From IMG/VR virus record IMGVR_UViG_3300013126_000276, positions 1-22,202 of that record: 22,202 nucleotides of DNA, one strand, 5' to 3'. The stretch comes from a virus. The notes beneath the pieces were generated by a model. That model was not told the DNA's origin and made no database searches. It worked only from the letters and a program-made list of their open reading frames with translations. Shown one piece after another: positions 7,211-14,811 of the stretch; position 1 is the stretch's first letter, and each line of letters opens with the position of its first letter. The translations under genes and the position numbers were made by a program.

Positions 7211-8098
7211 TTAATTGATTTGAATAATTTGAGCAGGATTACCTTGGAAATTATATGATCCAAAATGATTAAGTGAGATAGTAGGATCTAACCAGATATC
7301 TCCACCGATATCTTGCCAACGTCGACAGAATGTATAATCCTCTGACAAATATCTTTTATCCACCGGATCCAGCATAGTATCAAATAGTGCATAAAAATAA
7401 TCTTGTAAATCTGAACCAGTATTAAGATCATTATTATATTTGAGTTCTGGATATGCTGCTAGAAGTTTATCAATAGCTGTTCGTTTAATAAGCATAAAAC
7501 CTGTGCCAGCATCATGCAAACGAATAAGCCCATTTTCGATTGCTATTTGTTTTAAATCACGATTGACGAATTTGAAATTAATAGCATAATCACTACCGAG
7601 AGCAGCAATCTGTTGATCAGAAAGTTGTTTGCCTTGAACGCCCTCACGAATTCTTTGCCAATTTACACCCTTTTTAGGATAAGCACCAACTACTACTTCC
7701 TTATCATGAGCAATCAACTTTAGAATGTCTTCAGTTTGAAACTCAATATCTGCATCAATAAACAAAAGGTGAGAAAACCCAGATTGAATAAAATATGCTA
7801 AAAGAACATTACGTGCTCTTGTAACTAATGATTCATTGGCAATAGTGCCAAAAGCTAATGAAATACCATGTTGATTAAAAAATGTTAACGCTCGAATCAC
7901 CGAACGAAAATACGCTTCATGAATCAAACCACCATATGCAGGAGTACCTACGAAAATTTTATGTTTTCTTAGGTCATCTACCTTAATTTGTAATTGTTTA
8001 GTACCTGGTACTGAAGGTGTCTCGATAGGAGGAATGCCTTCTGTAGGTGCTTGCAAAGTTTGCGGTTTGATTTTTGATGGATTCAATTTAATTGCCAT
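7211..8098 (-). CDS. GT-A fold glycosyltransferase-like protein, 295 aa
   Basis: After a Pro-rich N-terminus (~35 residues) comes a GT-A type nucleotide-sugar transferase domain. It has the strand KIFVGTPAYGG (47-57), a helix with LVTRARNVL (91-99), and the metal/nucleotide-binding DxD in FIDADIEF (113-120; D115, D117). Later, GTGFMLIKR (198-206) and SEDYTFCRRW (252-261, acceptor-side acidic pair) precede LDPTISLNHFGSYNFQGN. Proteins like this are common in large phages and are annotated as family A glycosyltransferases. It sits between a tail-tube-like gene and uvsY, which is an odd place for a sugar enzyme; the gap to the upstream gene is 14 bases. It might act on virion proteins made from the same late transcript. 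The acceptor is not known. Confidence 0.85.
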   Translation of the reverse strand: MAIKLNPSKIKPQTLQAPTEGIPPIETPSVPGTKQLQIKVDDLRKHKIFVGTPAYGGLIHEAYFRSVIRALTFFNQHGISLAFGTIANESLVTRARNVLLAYFIQSGFSHLLFIDADIEFQTEDILKLIAHDKEVVVGAYPKKGVNWQRIREGVQGKQLSDQQIAALGSDYAINFKFVNRDLKQIAIENGLIRLHDAGTGFMLIKRTAIDKLLAAYPELKYNNDLNTGSDLQDYFYALFDTMLDPVDKRYLSEDYTFCRRWQDIGGDIWLDPTISLNHFGSYNFQGNPAQIIQIN

Positions 8099-8112
8099 TC
8101 TAACTCCAAAGT

Positions 8113-8700
8113 TTAAATAATTTCTATATCAAATACTTTATATCTGAAGGATGCGATTGCTGTAAAATACTGGACATCTTGAGAAACAACATCAAAATCT
8201 AAAGCTTCTATAGATATTGGGAACAACTCTTTGAATATTATATTTACTTTAGGATTGTTTGTCGAGTCTAAAATAGTTAATGTGCCATCTGAGTAAGCCA
8301 AAACAGCTAGATTGTTTTGTTTATCACGTATAAAAGGAAAAGCGGTTGGTCTGTTTTGCACAAAAGATTCAAATTGGGTGTAATTGTTTGGAAACCCCAA
8401 AGCATTTATCCAATTGTAAATTTCCAAATAATTAGACATGTCCTCAGAAATCAAAAATCTTATTGTGAAATCACCATAAAGAATTTTATCTCCAATTACT
8501 GGTATATCTGTAAAAGGAGTAGGTTGGACTGCATTACCTATGTTTAATGAAGGTAAATTTGCCGATTGACAAGTAAATGAAGTATTTGGCAAATCTTTTA
8601 TTTGAAATCTAAAAGCATTAGGGCGCAAAAAATCATAAGTAGTAGGTCTACTAGATTCATAACTATTTACTAATACGTTTGAATTTGCGATATAAGCCAT
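8113..8700 (-). CDS. Tail-tube-fold protein, gp19 paralogue
   Basis: This 195-aa protein is the same length as gp19 and follows it along much of its length: both have an R-P-(N)-F start of the first strand, a strand with LP and P(F/V)(F/T) about 45-60 residues in, a GD(K/R)-(I/V) motif, an SD/ED element before a helix with (M/N)-W-(M/I)N, and a final KELFP/QDVFP followed by a beta hairpin ending in (A/G)-(S/T)F-(R/Q)-Y-K/Q. I read this as a second tube-type protein, such as a tube initiator, terminator or baseplate-hub ring rather than the main tube. It has its own late promoter and a strong GGGAGGTG ribosome site, so it is probably made in quantity. It occupies the place where T4-like marine phages often have a gene named gp3, which may be the same protein under another name. 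Confidence 0.75.
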   Translation of the reverse strand: MAYIANSNVLVNSYESSRPTTYDFLRPNAFRFQIKDLPNTSFTCQSANLPSLNIGNAVQPTPFTDIPVIGDKILYGDFTIRFLISEDMSNYLEIYNWINALGFPNNYTQFESFVQNRPTAFPFIRDKQNNLAVLAYSDGTLTILDSTNNPKVNIIFKELFPISIEALDFDVVSQDVQYFTAIASFRYKVFDIEII

Positions 8701-8715
8701 TTATCACCTCCCTAT

Positions 8716-8723
8716 TATTTATA
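8716..8723 (-). promoter_or_regulatory. Late promoter (TATAAATA) of the tube paralogue
   Basis: The minus strand has an exact T4 late box TATAAATA at 8723-8716. With normal spacing the transcript begins near 8710, so the leader would be only about ten bases, essentially the GAGGTGATAA ribosome site before the ATG at 8700. It lies directly downstream of the gp23 terminator. Confidence 0.85.
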
Positions 8724-8728
8724 AAGAC

Positions 8729-8754
8729 AAAAAAAGGGATCCGAAGATCCCTTT
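8729..8754 (-). terminator. Intrinsic terminator after gp23
   Basis: Read on the minus strand the RNA forms a perfect 9-bp stem, AAAGGGAUC with GAUCCCUUU, closed by a UUCG tetraloop on a C-G pair, followed by a run of U (seven Us, three of them in the stem). It starts 20 bases after the gp23 stop. This is the only clear intrinsic terminator in the window. Confidence 0.93.
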
Positions 8755-8774
8755 AAGATCGCTCTTAACGGCGA

Positions 8775-10076
8775 TTACATCAAATTAATAACCTTAGTAC
8801 GACGATAGTACTGGTTACGATCTGCTGTAAATGTAGCACCATCTAAATCAGATACGCTTGATGTAGATGTTACATATGGATTGGCAATTAGACCATAACG
8901 TGTCTTAAAGCCAATCTTTGGTTGGAAGCTGTTAGGATCAACAGCACGAACCATTTGCAGAGGAACATATGGGCAATAGAATAAACCAGCATCATATGGG
9001 CTAGCACCTTTGTACCCTACCATATAGAACTGATTTGCATCATTTAGATTTGCTGAATATGGATCGATATAAACACGATAGCGACCATTTAAAACACCAG
9101 CAAATGTATTGCCTGTATCGTCAACTGTTAGATTTGTACTTAATGCTGGGGCGTAATCTAAAACACCAGACATAGCTAAAGCACTTGCAACGTCTGCAGA
9201 GCAAACGATGAAGTTACCTTTACCACGACGAGTATCTTGAGCAATAGCATTAGCATCGCGCTCTATATTAAATAGAAGACCTTTGAAACGCTCTACAGAC
9301 CAACGACCGTTGGAATCAACGTCTAAATCAAAAGTACCAGCAGTAGCTGTAGCAGGAGAACCTGGCTTAGCAACTTTGTAAATTAAACGTACGATTTCAC
9401 GATTAATTTCAAACATAAATTCTTGGCTAAGAATGTTGCTTAGTTCTGATTCTGCATCCAATCCATGGATTGCTTTCAAATCTTGAGCAAGTTCTACTGT
9501 ATATTCAGCTTTAAGCGCACGGCTCTTAGCAGTTACAGAAGTCTTGTCAATAGCGAAAGACATTTCATTAAATGCTTGTCCGCCTGATGTACCCATAGCT
9601 TCAGCAGTTGCTGTTGTTACACCAGCGCCTGTTGTATATGTACCATCAACTGGATTAGAACCTGCATGTCCGCTTGCGTTGCCAGAGAATGAAGTATTAG
9701 CTTCATTGTATAATGCTTCTACACGAGTAGAAGTATTAGCACGCTCTGTACCATAGATTGATCTCATAGCAAAGATCAATCCTGTTGGACCTGTCATTGG
9801 CTGAACACCGCAAATATCATATGCCATCAAATTAGGCATAGAACGACGTACTAAGCCAATAAGAATTGGGTCATACTTTTCAATACCGTTTGTTGCGCTA
9901 ATGTTATTTGTTGGTGCTGCTTCAAAAAGAGCGCTACGCTCTTCACGTAATGCTCTCTCCTGATTTTCTAAAAGAACTGCAGTAACAGCTCTTTTATAGG
10001 AATCCTTGATTTCTGGAAGATCAGGATGAGCAATGATTGCTCCCCATTTTTCTTGTAATTGTTCTGCTAAAAACAT
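8775..10076 (-). CDS. 23: Major capsid protein gp23
   Basis: gp23 forms the icosahedral prohead shell (HK97 fold) and is trimmed by gp21. The N-terminal helical prosequence ends at ALFEAAPTN (49-57), where LFE then Ala fits the T4 protease rule, so cleavage between E52 and A53 is likely. Recognisable family segments are EKYDPILIGLVRRSMPNLMA (66-85), CGVQPMTGPTGLIFAMRSIY (89-108) and a C-terminal GFKTRYGLIANPY. At 433 aa it is shorter than T4 gp23 (521 aa), as in other marine T4-like phages. An AAGGAG Shine-Dalgarno precedes the ATG. It has no exact late box in the short gap from gp22 and is probably read from the gp22 late promoter. Codon use looks like its neighbours. No gp24 vertex gene follows. 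Confidence 0.97.
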   Translation of the reverse strand: MFLAEQLQEKWGAIIAHPDLPEIKDSYKRAVTAVLLENQERALREERSALFEAAPTNNISATNGIEKYDPILIGLVRRSMPNLMAYDICGVQPMTGPTGLIFAMRSIYGTERANTSTRVEALYNEANTSFSGNASGHAGSNPVDGTYTTGAGVTTATAEAMGTSGGQAFNEMSFAIDKTSVTAKSRALKAEYTVELAQDLKAIHGLDAESELSNILSQEFMFEINREIVRLIYKVAKPGSPATATAGTFDLDVDSNGRWSVERFKGLLFNIERDANAIAQDTRRGKGNFIVCSADVASALAMSGVLDYAPALSTNLTVDDTGNTFAGVLNGRYRVYIDPYSANLNDANQFYMVGYKGASPYDAGLFYCPYVPLQMVRAVDPNSFQPKIGFKTRYGLIANPYVTSTSSVSDLDGATFTADRNQYYRRTKVINLM

Positions 10077-10108
10077 TTTGTTCTCCTTACGAACCTAAAT
10101 AATTATTT

Positions 10109-11242
10109 TCAAGCACGTTTAACTGTTCTTGAAAGTGCCCTAGCATAAGCTGCTACTGTTGTGCTGCTTTCCACAATAGATGTGTCAGTAGCTTCAGATG
10201 CATCCTCAACTAAAGTTTGGGACTGTTTAATATTAACGGTAGAAGTAGATTTAGGGAAGTAATTTTCCTTAATCACTGAGACTTTATCTCTAAATAAAGT
10301 TTCATCATCGTAGTTAACACCTTCTACTAACTTTCTTAACTTAGCTGCTTCTGTATCAGCTAAATCCTTAGACATTTCATCAAGAATTAAATCTTTTCTT
10401 AATACAGTTACTTCTGTACTAAGTTCAACATTTGTCTTGATTGCTTCATCCAACTTAGCTTCTAAATCTTCAGCCTTAGTTTGTAGCTCACCAATTACAT
10501 CGTATTTTTCTTCAGGAACTTCTACATAGTGTTCCTTAAATAAATTCTTAAGTCCATTGATAAAATCTTCAGCTATTTCGGTACGAAGACCATTTTCAAT
10601 AGCTAGTTTATTATCATCCATCCATTGTTCTACAACATAGTTTAGATAGGAGTCAACCTTTTCTACCATGTTATCTCTTAGTTCAATGAAATCTTCTTCA
10701 AATTTTTCTTCAAGTGAAGTAGTAACTTTTTCCATTTCATAATTTACGCGAGCAATAACTGCTGCCTCAAAAATGGAAGTAGCTTTTTCTTTGAACTCTT
10801 CGGACAAATCTGCACCAAATATCGGAGATAGATCTATAGCTTCAGGTTCAGATACTGCTTCTACTTCAGTAACTTCTTCTTCTTCAGTTTCTTCTTCCTC
10901 ACTCATTGGTTTATTACCAGATGAGGCAGACATATTTACTACTTTCTGAAGATCCATAGTAGTAGAGAAATTAGGAGTAGCACCAGGACCAGATGCTGTT
11001 AGATTATTTTTATTGATACCTTTGCTAACCTTGGCTCCTTGGTTCTCTTCTTTCTCATCTCGTGTTTCATAAGATGCGTCTTCAGAGTCGCCTTGTTTTG
11101 GGCTAGAAGCATCGCCTGAGTTAGCAGGCTTGATAGTTGTATCTTTGCTAACAGTACCTGCACCCATTTGATCAGCTTCGTCAAGATTTGCTTTGGCCTC
11201 TAGACGACCAAGCAACTCTTTAATTTTGCTTTCTACTGACAT
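10109..11242 (-). CDS. 22: Prohead scaffold core protein gp22
   Basis: gp22 is the main component of the internal core around which gp23 assembles; it is then degraded by gp21. The sequence is highly acidic, helical and low in cysteine, as expected of a scaffold. A Glu/Thr/Val-rich acidic stretch covers about residues 117-138 and a long predicted coiled-coil runs from about 170 to 310. The segment TSIFEAAVIARVNYEME (about 159-175) matches the conserved part of T4 gp22 and contains an IFE-Ala protease site. At 377 aa it is longer than T4 gp22 (269 aa); the N-terminal 110 residues form a Gly/Ser/Lys-rich linker. It has its own late promoter 30 bases upstream and an AGGAGA ribosome site. Confidence 0.9.
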   Translation of the reverse strand: MSVESKIKELLGRLEAKANLDEADQMGAGTVSKDTTIKPANSGDASSPKQGDSEDASYETRDEKEENQGAKVSKGINKNNLTASGPGATPNFSTTMDLQKVVNMSASSGNKPMSEEEETEEEEVTEVEAVSEPEAIDLSPIFGADLSEEFKEKATSIFEAAVIARVNYEMEKVTTSLEEKFEEDFIELRDNMVEKVDSYLNYVVEQWMDDNKLAIENGLRTEIAEDFINGLKNLFKEHYVEVPEEKYDVIGELQTKAEDLEAKLDEAIKTNVELSTEVTVLRKDLILDEMSKDLADTEAAKLRKLVEGVNYDDETLFRDKVSVIKENYFPKSTSTVNIKQSQTLVEDASEATDTSIVESSTTVAAYARALSRTVKRA

Positions 11243-11271
11243 TATTGTCTCCTAATGGAAATTTACTCAAT

Positions 11272-11279
11272 TATTTATA
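11272..11279 (-). promoter_or_regulatory. Late promoter (TATAAATA) of gp22-gp23
   Basis: The minus strand reads TATAAATA at 11279-11272 in the 38-base gap between gp21 and gp22. The gp22 ATG is 30 bases downstream, with AGGAGA in between. Scaffold and major capsid protein share this promoter, and the transcript should end at the terminator after gp23. Confidence 0.85.
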
Positions 11280-11280
11280 A

Positions 11281-11934
11281 TTATGGCTTTCTAGACAAAG
11301 ACGCCATAAATTCTTCAAAGATTTTGATTTTAGTTGCATCTAAATCTTTTGATTTAGTTTCTTTAATTTGTTTTTGTGCTTTTTCTATTTGACTAGCTTT
11401 CCACACACCGTTCTCACATATCCATTCTACATTTTCCATAATGCCTTGAACAAAGGCTTCCGGAGCTGATGGGTCAGCTACTATATCAACAGTAGCTAAA
11501 TGGAAATCATCTTGTACTTCCATAACACCATTTTTTTCTTTTAGTGAACCTAACCCTCTAGATGATACACCAAGCATTACACCTTCTTCTATAAAATTTT
11601 TAGCAATCTTACCCATAGGTGTATCTAATATTTTTGCACGACCTATTACATTGTTTTCTTTAAAATGCAATTGTGTTATTAGATGTGAAACTTGATTCAA
11701 ATTAATCTGAGGATTTGGTGGATGACCTAATTCACCTAAAGATCTTTTTTGCTCAATAAGAGCTTGATATCTTCCAAGCTCTTTTTCCATAATACTTTTA
11801 CCATACATTCTACCATTTTTATTCTTAACCTCAGTTTGCATAAAGATGCCTTCAATGAAGACATTCTTTTTACCATTGCCGGCATCCTCGGTAATGTATT
11901 GTACATCTTGAGTTACTTCAGTAAATAATTTCAT
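11281..11934 (-). CDS. 21: Prohead core protease gp21
   Basis: gp21 is the serine protease in the prohead core that trims gp23 and destroys the scaffold before packaging. The catalytic regions are clear: ELGHP (68-72) with H71, and GVMLGVSSRG (118-127), where Ser124 or Ser125 would be the nucleophile. RMYG (42-45) and DIVADPSAPEAF (about 152-163) are further family marks. At 217 aa it is similar to T4 gp21 (212 aa). The gene is one base from the end of the upstream small protein. Its TAA stop lies right beside the gp22 late promoter. Confidence 0.95.
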   Translation of the reverse strand: MKLFTEVTQDVQYITEDAGNGKKNVFIEGIFMQTEVKNKNGRMYGKSIMEKELGRYQALIEQKRSLGELGHPPNPQINLNQVSHLITQLHFKENNVIGRAKILDTPMGKIAKNFIEEGVMLGVSSRGLGSLKEKNGVMEVQDDFHLATVDIVADPSAPEAFVQGIMENVEWICENGVWKASQIEKAQKQIKETKSKDLDATKIKIFEEFMASLSRKP

Positions 11935-11935
11935 C

Positions 11936-12337
11936 TTAGTCGTACTTACTATAAAGAATTTGTTGATTTGGTAATTGATAGCCTTGTGTCTTAGATAAAT
12001 TTAAAATAGCAGTGCCACCAGAACCCGATAAAGTAACAGTAATATTGGCATTATTATTTTGTGTATCTACAAAACCCCACTGCTGATTAAATGACCAATT
12101 ATCATTACTATAAATTACTATAGTATTTGTAGAAGCTCTGGTTAATGTAAGAGAATCTGATCCGCCTAAGCTCCAAAGTAATCCGGCAACATTGACATTG
12201 GCATTTGCATAACCTAAAAAGGTTTCATCAGCAGTTTTTAGATCTGCATTCAAATCTATATTAGCAGTACCTGCCCCCACTAATTTAACTATAGCAGTTT
12301 GCGGTGTCTTTTTTAAAACTGTTTTAACAACTGGCAT
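11936..12337 (-). CDS. Beta-rich small virion protein, possible head decoration
   Basis: A 133-aa protein between the gp68-like gene and gp21. It is rich in Asn, Thr, Ala and Val, has no cysteine, and shows alternating hydrophobic strands over its entire length, for example QTAIVKLVG (13-21), SLTLTRAS and ANITVTLSG, with a Trp-containing centre (LLWSLGG; NWSFNQQWGF). That fits an all-beta sandwich. I recall similar proteins annotated only as structural proteins in marine T4-like phages. The position in the head operon suggests a head-surface (decoration) or connector protein. It is not homologous to anything I can name in T4, where gp67 and gp68 occupy this interval. One base separates it from gp21. 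Confidence 0.7.
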   Translation of the reverse strand: MPVVKTVLKKTPQTAIVKLVGAGTANIDLNADLKTADETFLGYANANVNVAGLLWSLGGSDSLTLTRASTNTIVIYSNDNWSFNQQWGFVDTQNNNANITVTLSGSGGTAILNLSKTQGYQLPNQQILYSKYD

Positions 12338-12349
12338 TTTTAATCCTTA

Positions 12350-12670
12350 TTAATCCTGCTCTTCTTCTCTCATCACAGCCTTTGCAATTTTATGGGCTTT
12401 TTTGATAGTAGATTTTTCTAAAGGAGGTTTATCGCCTGTAGATTTCATAGCACTTGCCATACCTATAGCATAAGGACTTCTAGAAGCTTCTGCAACAACA
12501 GGCTCATCTTCTGTTGGATTGTATATACTTTTAGCAACTGCAGTTTTCTTATCTTCTATAGCAGCTGCTATTTTAAAACGCATCAATTCATTAAAACGTT
12601 CTACAGCATCATTTGATTTGTCAGATACTATATTATCTAACATAGATTTTATAACTGCTGATTGTTCCAT
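12350..12670 (-). CDS. Small prohead core-type protein (gp67/gp68-like position)
   Basis: At 106 aa, directly downstream of the portal gene, it takes the place of T4 gp67 and gp68, small prohead core proteins. Residues 25-51 have the pattern F-N-E-L-(M)-x-x-K-I-A-A-A-I-E-D-K-K-x-x-V-A-K-S-I-Y, a helix widely seen in T4-like core and scaffold proteins. The remainder is charged and rich in Lys and Glu with a basic C-terminal helix (IKKAHKIAKAVM, 88-99). No enzyme motif is visible. I infer a role inside the prohead, possibly as a gp21 substrate, though an LxE-type site is not obvious. A good GGAGAT ribosome site precedes it, nine bases after gp20. Confidence 0.65.
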   Translation of the reverse strand: MEQSAVIKSMLDNIVSDKSNDAVERFNELMRFKIAAAIEDKKTAVAKSIYNPTEDEPVVAEASRSPYAIGMASAMKSTGDKPPLEKSTIKKAHKIAKAVMREEEQD

Positions 12671-12679
12671 AATATCTCC

Positions 12680-14197
12680 TTACTGTTGTTGCGGCGCAGG
12701 TGGAAGGCCCATTTGTGGCATAGGCTGATCCCCGCTCATTTGTTCTTCCATTTTTTCTATTTCTTCATCTGATAATCTTAAAACTTTTTTCATAACATAT
12801 TGCTTACTAAAAAATGTGCCTATAAAGGGTGCCATAGTTGTCAAAACATCCATCCTATTTCTAAGATTCTCAGCATCCTTCATTTCAGCATAATACTGAT
12901 CCTGAGCATACCTATATTTTATACTTTGTTTAAAGGTATTCCAATCTGCATCAGTAATAATATTTTTTAATATTAAATTAGTTCTAAGTAAATCATCAAA
13001 CAAAGTGTTAAATTTTTTTCTTAATCTATCTACGAATTTGGCGAATTTTATTTCGTCTCTACTTATTTCTGCAGCACGGCCAAAATTAAAACCAGATTGT
13101 TGCTGAAGTCTAGATAAAGGAACGTTCAATGCTTGATATAATTTATTTTGAAAATAATTTATATCATCAATCTGCCCCAAATTTTCACCACCAGGTAAAG
13201 TGGTTATTTCAGTGCCTCTACCACCTTCACGTCTTGGTAACCAAAAATCCTCAAGCATAGACATAAACTTTCTATCGTCTCTAATCTCACCTGTTTGAGA
13301 ATCATATACAATTTTATTTCTATATCTAGCCATTATATCTTTTAGATATTGTTCAGCTTTTATCTTAGGCAAATTACCTACATCAATATAAAAAATTCTT
13401 CTTTCAGGGGCCCTAGCTAGTCTATAAATTACTAAAGCATCTTCCATCATCTTTAATTGATTTACAGGTTTAATTGCTTTATGCAAATAACTAAGAACAA
13501 CATTATTTTGTAAATCATTAATACCAGATGGAACGAAAGTAATACTATCAGGCATGATTTTTATACTACCATTATTTACAGTAGTAGAAAAAGTGGCATT
13601 GTATGTCAAACCCTTATCATTATAGATATAGAATTCTTCATTTTTTACAATTAATTCTATGCCAGTCTTAGTATCTTTTTGTTTTTTGATGTCTCGTACC
13701 TTTTTAATTTTACGAGGATCGATTTGTCTAAGAGATACTATACCTTTTTTAGGAGCCTCGGTGTCTATTACTTTTTGATAGTATAATCTACCATCTATGT
13801 ACCAACGCCTAAAAATGTCATAAGCTTTTTTATTAAAATCTAAAAGTTTAATGATATTATTAAATTCTGCCCTAATGGTTAACTTAATTTTATCGTCTAC
13901 ATCTAAATCATCTAAATCTATATCAACTGGATTTTCATCGTCTATTCCAGCTATTGCTTCAGTGACGATTTCATCTACAGCAGAAGAGCAATCAACATAC
14001 ATTGCTGCTTCTCTATATCTAGTAACTAATTCTGATTCAGATTTAGTTGTGGCATCTAATTCTACGTAAGTTCCAAAATAACCGCCACCTTCAACCGTCG
14101 CCACCCCATCATCAGGTACAGGAGTGATAAAGTCCTGAGATTTGGAAACTTTATTCTCCTGTTTGGCAATGGTATACCCAAATAAATTAACCGCCAT
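12680..14197 (-). CDS. 20: Portal vertex protein gp20
   Basis: gp20 forms the dodecameric ring at the unique capsid vertex through which DNA enters. The 505-aa sequence shows T4 portal features: AMYVDCSSAVDEIVTEAI (65-82), the NFGRAAEISRDEIKFAKFV stretch near the C-terminal third, the RIFYIDVGNLPK segment and WLPRREGGRGTEI. The C-terminus ends in a Met/Pro/Gln-rich tail (QPMPQMGLPPAPQQQ). Length is close to T4 gp20 (524 aa). The ribosome site before the ATG is weak (GAGTG). It is 16 bases from the gp19 stop and is probably read through from the gp18 promoter, since no late box was found between. Confidence 0.97.
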   Translation of the reverse strand: MAVNLFGYTIAKQENKVSKSQDFITPVPDDGVATVEGGGYFGTYVELDATTKSESELVTRYREAAMYVDCSSAVDEIVTEAIAGIDDENPVDIDLDDLDVDDKIKLTIRAEFNNIIKLLDFNKKAYDIFRRWYIDGRLYYQKVIDTEAPKKGIVSLRQIDPRKIKKVRDIKKQKDTKTGIELIVKNEEFYIYNDKGLTYNATFSTTVNNGSIKIMPDSITFVPSGINDLQNNVVLSYLHKAIKPVNQLKMMEDALVIYRLARAPERRIFYIDVGNLPKIKAEQYLKDIMARYRNKIVYDSQTGEIRDDRKFMSMLEDFWLPRREGGRGTEITTLPGGENLGQIDDINYFQNKLYQALNVPLSRLQQQSGFNFGRAAEISRDEIKFAKFVDRLRKKFNTLFDDLLRTNLILKNIITDADWNTFKQSIKYRYAQDQYYAEMKDAENLRNRMDVLTTMAPFIGTFFSKQYVMKKVLRLSDEEIEKMEEQMSGDQPMPQMGLPPAPQQQ

Positions 14198-14213
14198 AAT
14201 TAAACACTCTCAA

Positions 14214-14801
14214 TTATTGTACTGGGGCAAAATTAGCAGCAGTGTTAACTATCTGAGCGCCAGGATTAGGCGCAACAGTAAACGTCTGATACTGAAATGT
14301 GGCTCCAAAAGATGAAATTTGATCATTCAACGAAAAGTCTAACTGAACATCACCCACGTCTGTAGGAAACACGTCCTGCAAATTGTATACTTTCAATTCA
14401 TTACCATTACGATCCAATTGTGTGATTTGCATATTACACATATATTCAGAAGGACGTAACTTACCTACTTTTGTAAGTAAATTATCCATACCATTCATCC
14501 AAGATTCTAAAGCTGACCTGATAGTAAAATCAGAATCATTTAGAATCAATAATTGAATAGGTGCAAAAACTCTATCCCCTGCGTATTTTATTTCTCTACC
14601 TCTGTAGAATACAGGGGCAATACCTATAACTTGACCCGGTAAAGATGCCTGAGTTACTAAAAAAGGCACCTTTTGCCCTGCAAGAGAAGCGTTAGGAACG
14701 AACCCTGCAGGAAAAGTCATTGTTACTGCAAACTGATTAGGTCTAGCACCACCATTAGTAAGTGCTGACTTAAACTGATTTACGTTAAATCTAATTGCCA
14801 T
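14214..14801 (-). CDS. 19: Tail tube protein gp19
   Basis: gp19 builds the inner tube of the contractile tail. The 195-aa sequence has the gp19 pattern: RPNQFAVTMTFP start strand (21-32), QASLPGQVIG (52-61), VFYRGREIKYAGDRVF (64-79), ILNDSDFTIRSALESWMN (86-103) and the end hairpin VFPTDVGDVQLDFS. It is longer than T4 gp19 (163 aa), mostly through a C-terminal Asn/Ala/Pro-rich tail after about residue 178. It follows gp18 with a ten-base gap and shares that transcript. A related protein of the same length is encoded at 8113-8700. Confidence 0.97.
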   Translation of the reverse strand: MAIRFNVNQFKSALTNGGARPNQFAVTMTFPAGFVPNASLAGQKVPFLVTQASLPGQVIGIAPVFYRGREIKYAGDRVFAPIQLLILNDSDFTIRSALESWMNGMDNLLTKVGKLRPSEYMCNMQITQLDRNGNELKVYNLQDVFPTDVGDVQLDFSLNDQISSFGATFQYQTFTVAPNPGAQIVNTAANFAPVQ

Positions 14802-14811
14802 TTATTACCCC

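Noticed and set aside
10077-10108. Late promoter directly before gp23
   Set aside because: The gap has no TATAAATA; gp23 is more likely read from the gp22 promoter.
12904-12913. TATAAAATA-like sequence inside gp20
   Set aside because: It has an extra A compared with the late box and is expected by chance in AT-rich DNA.
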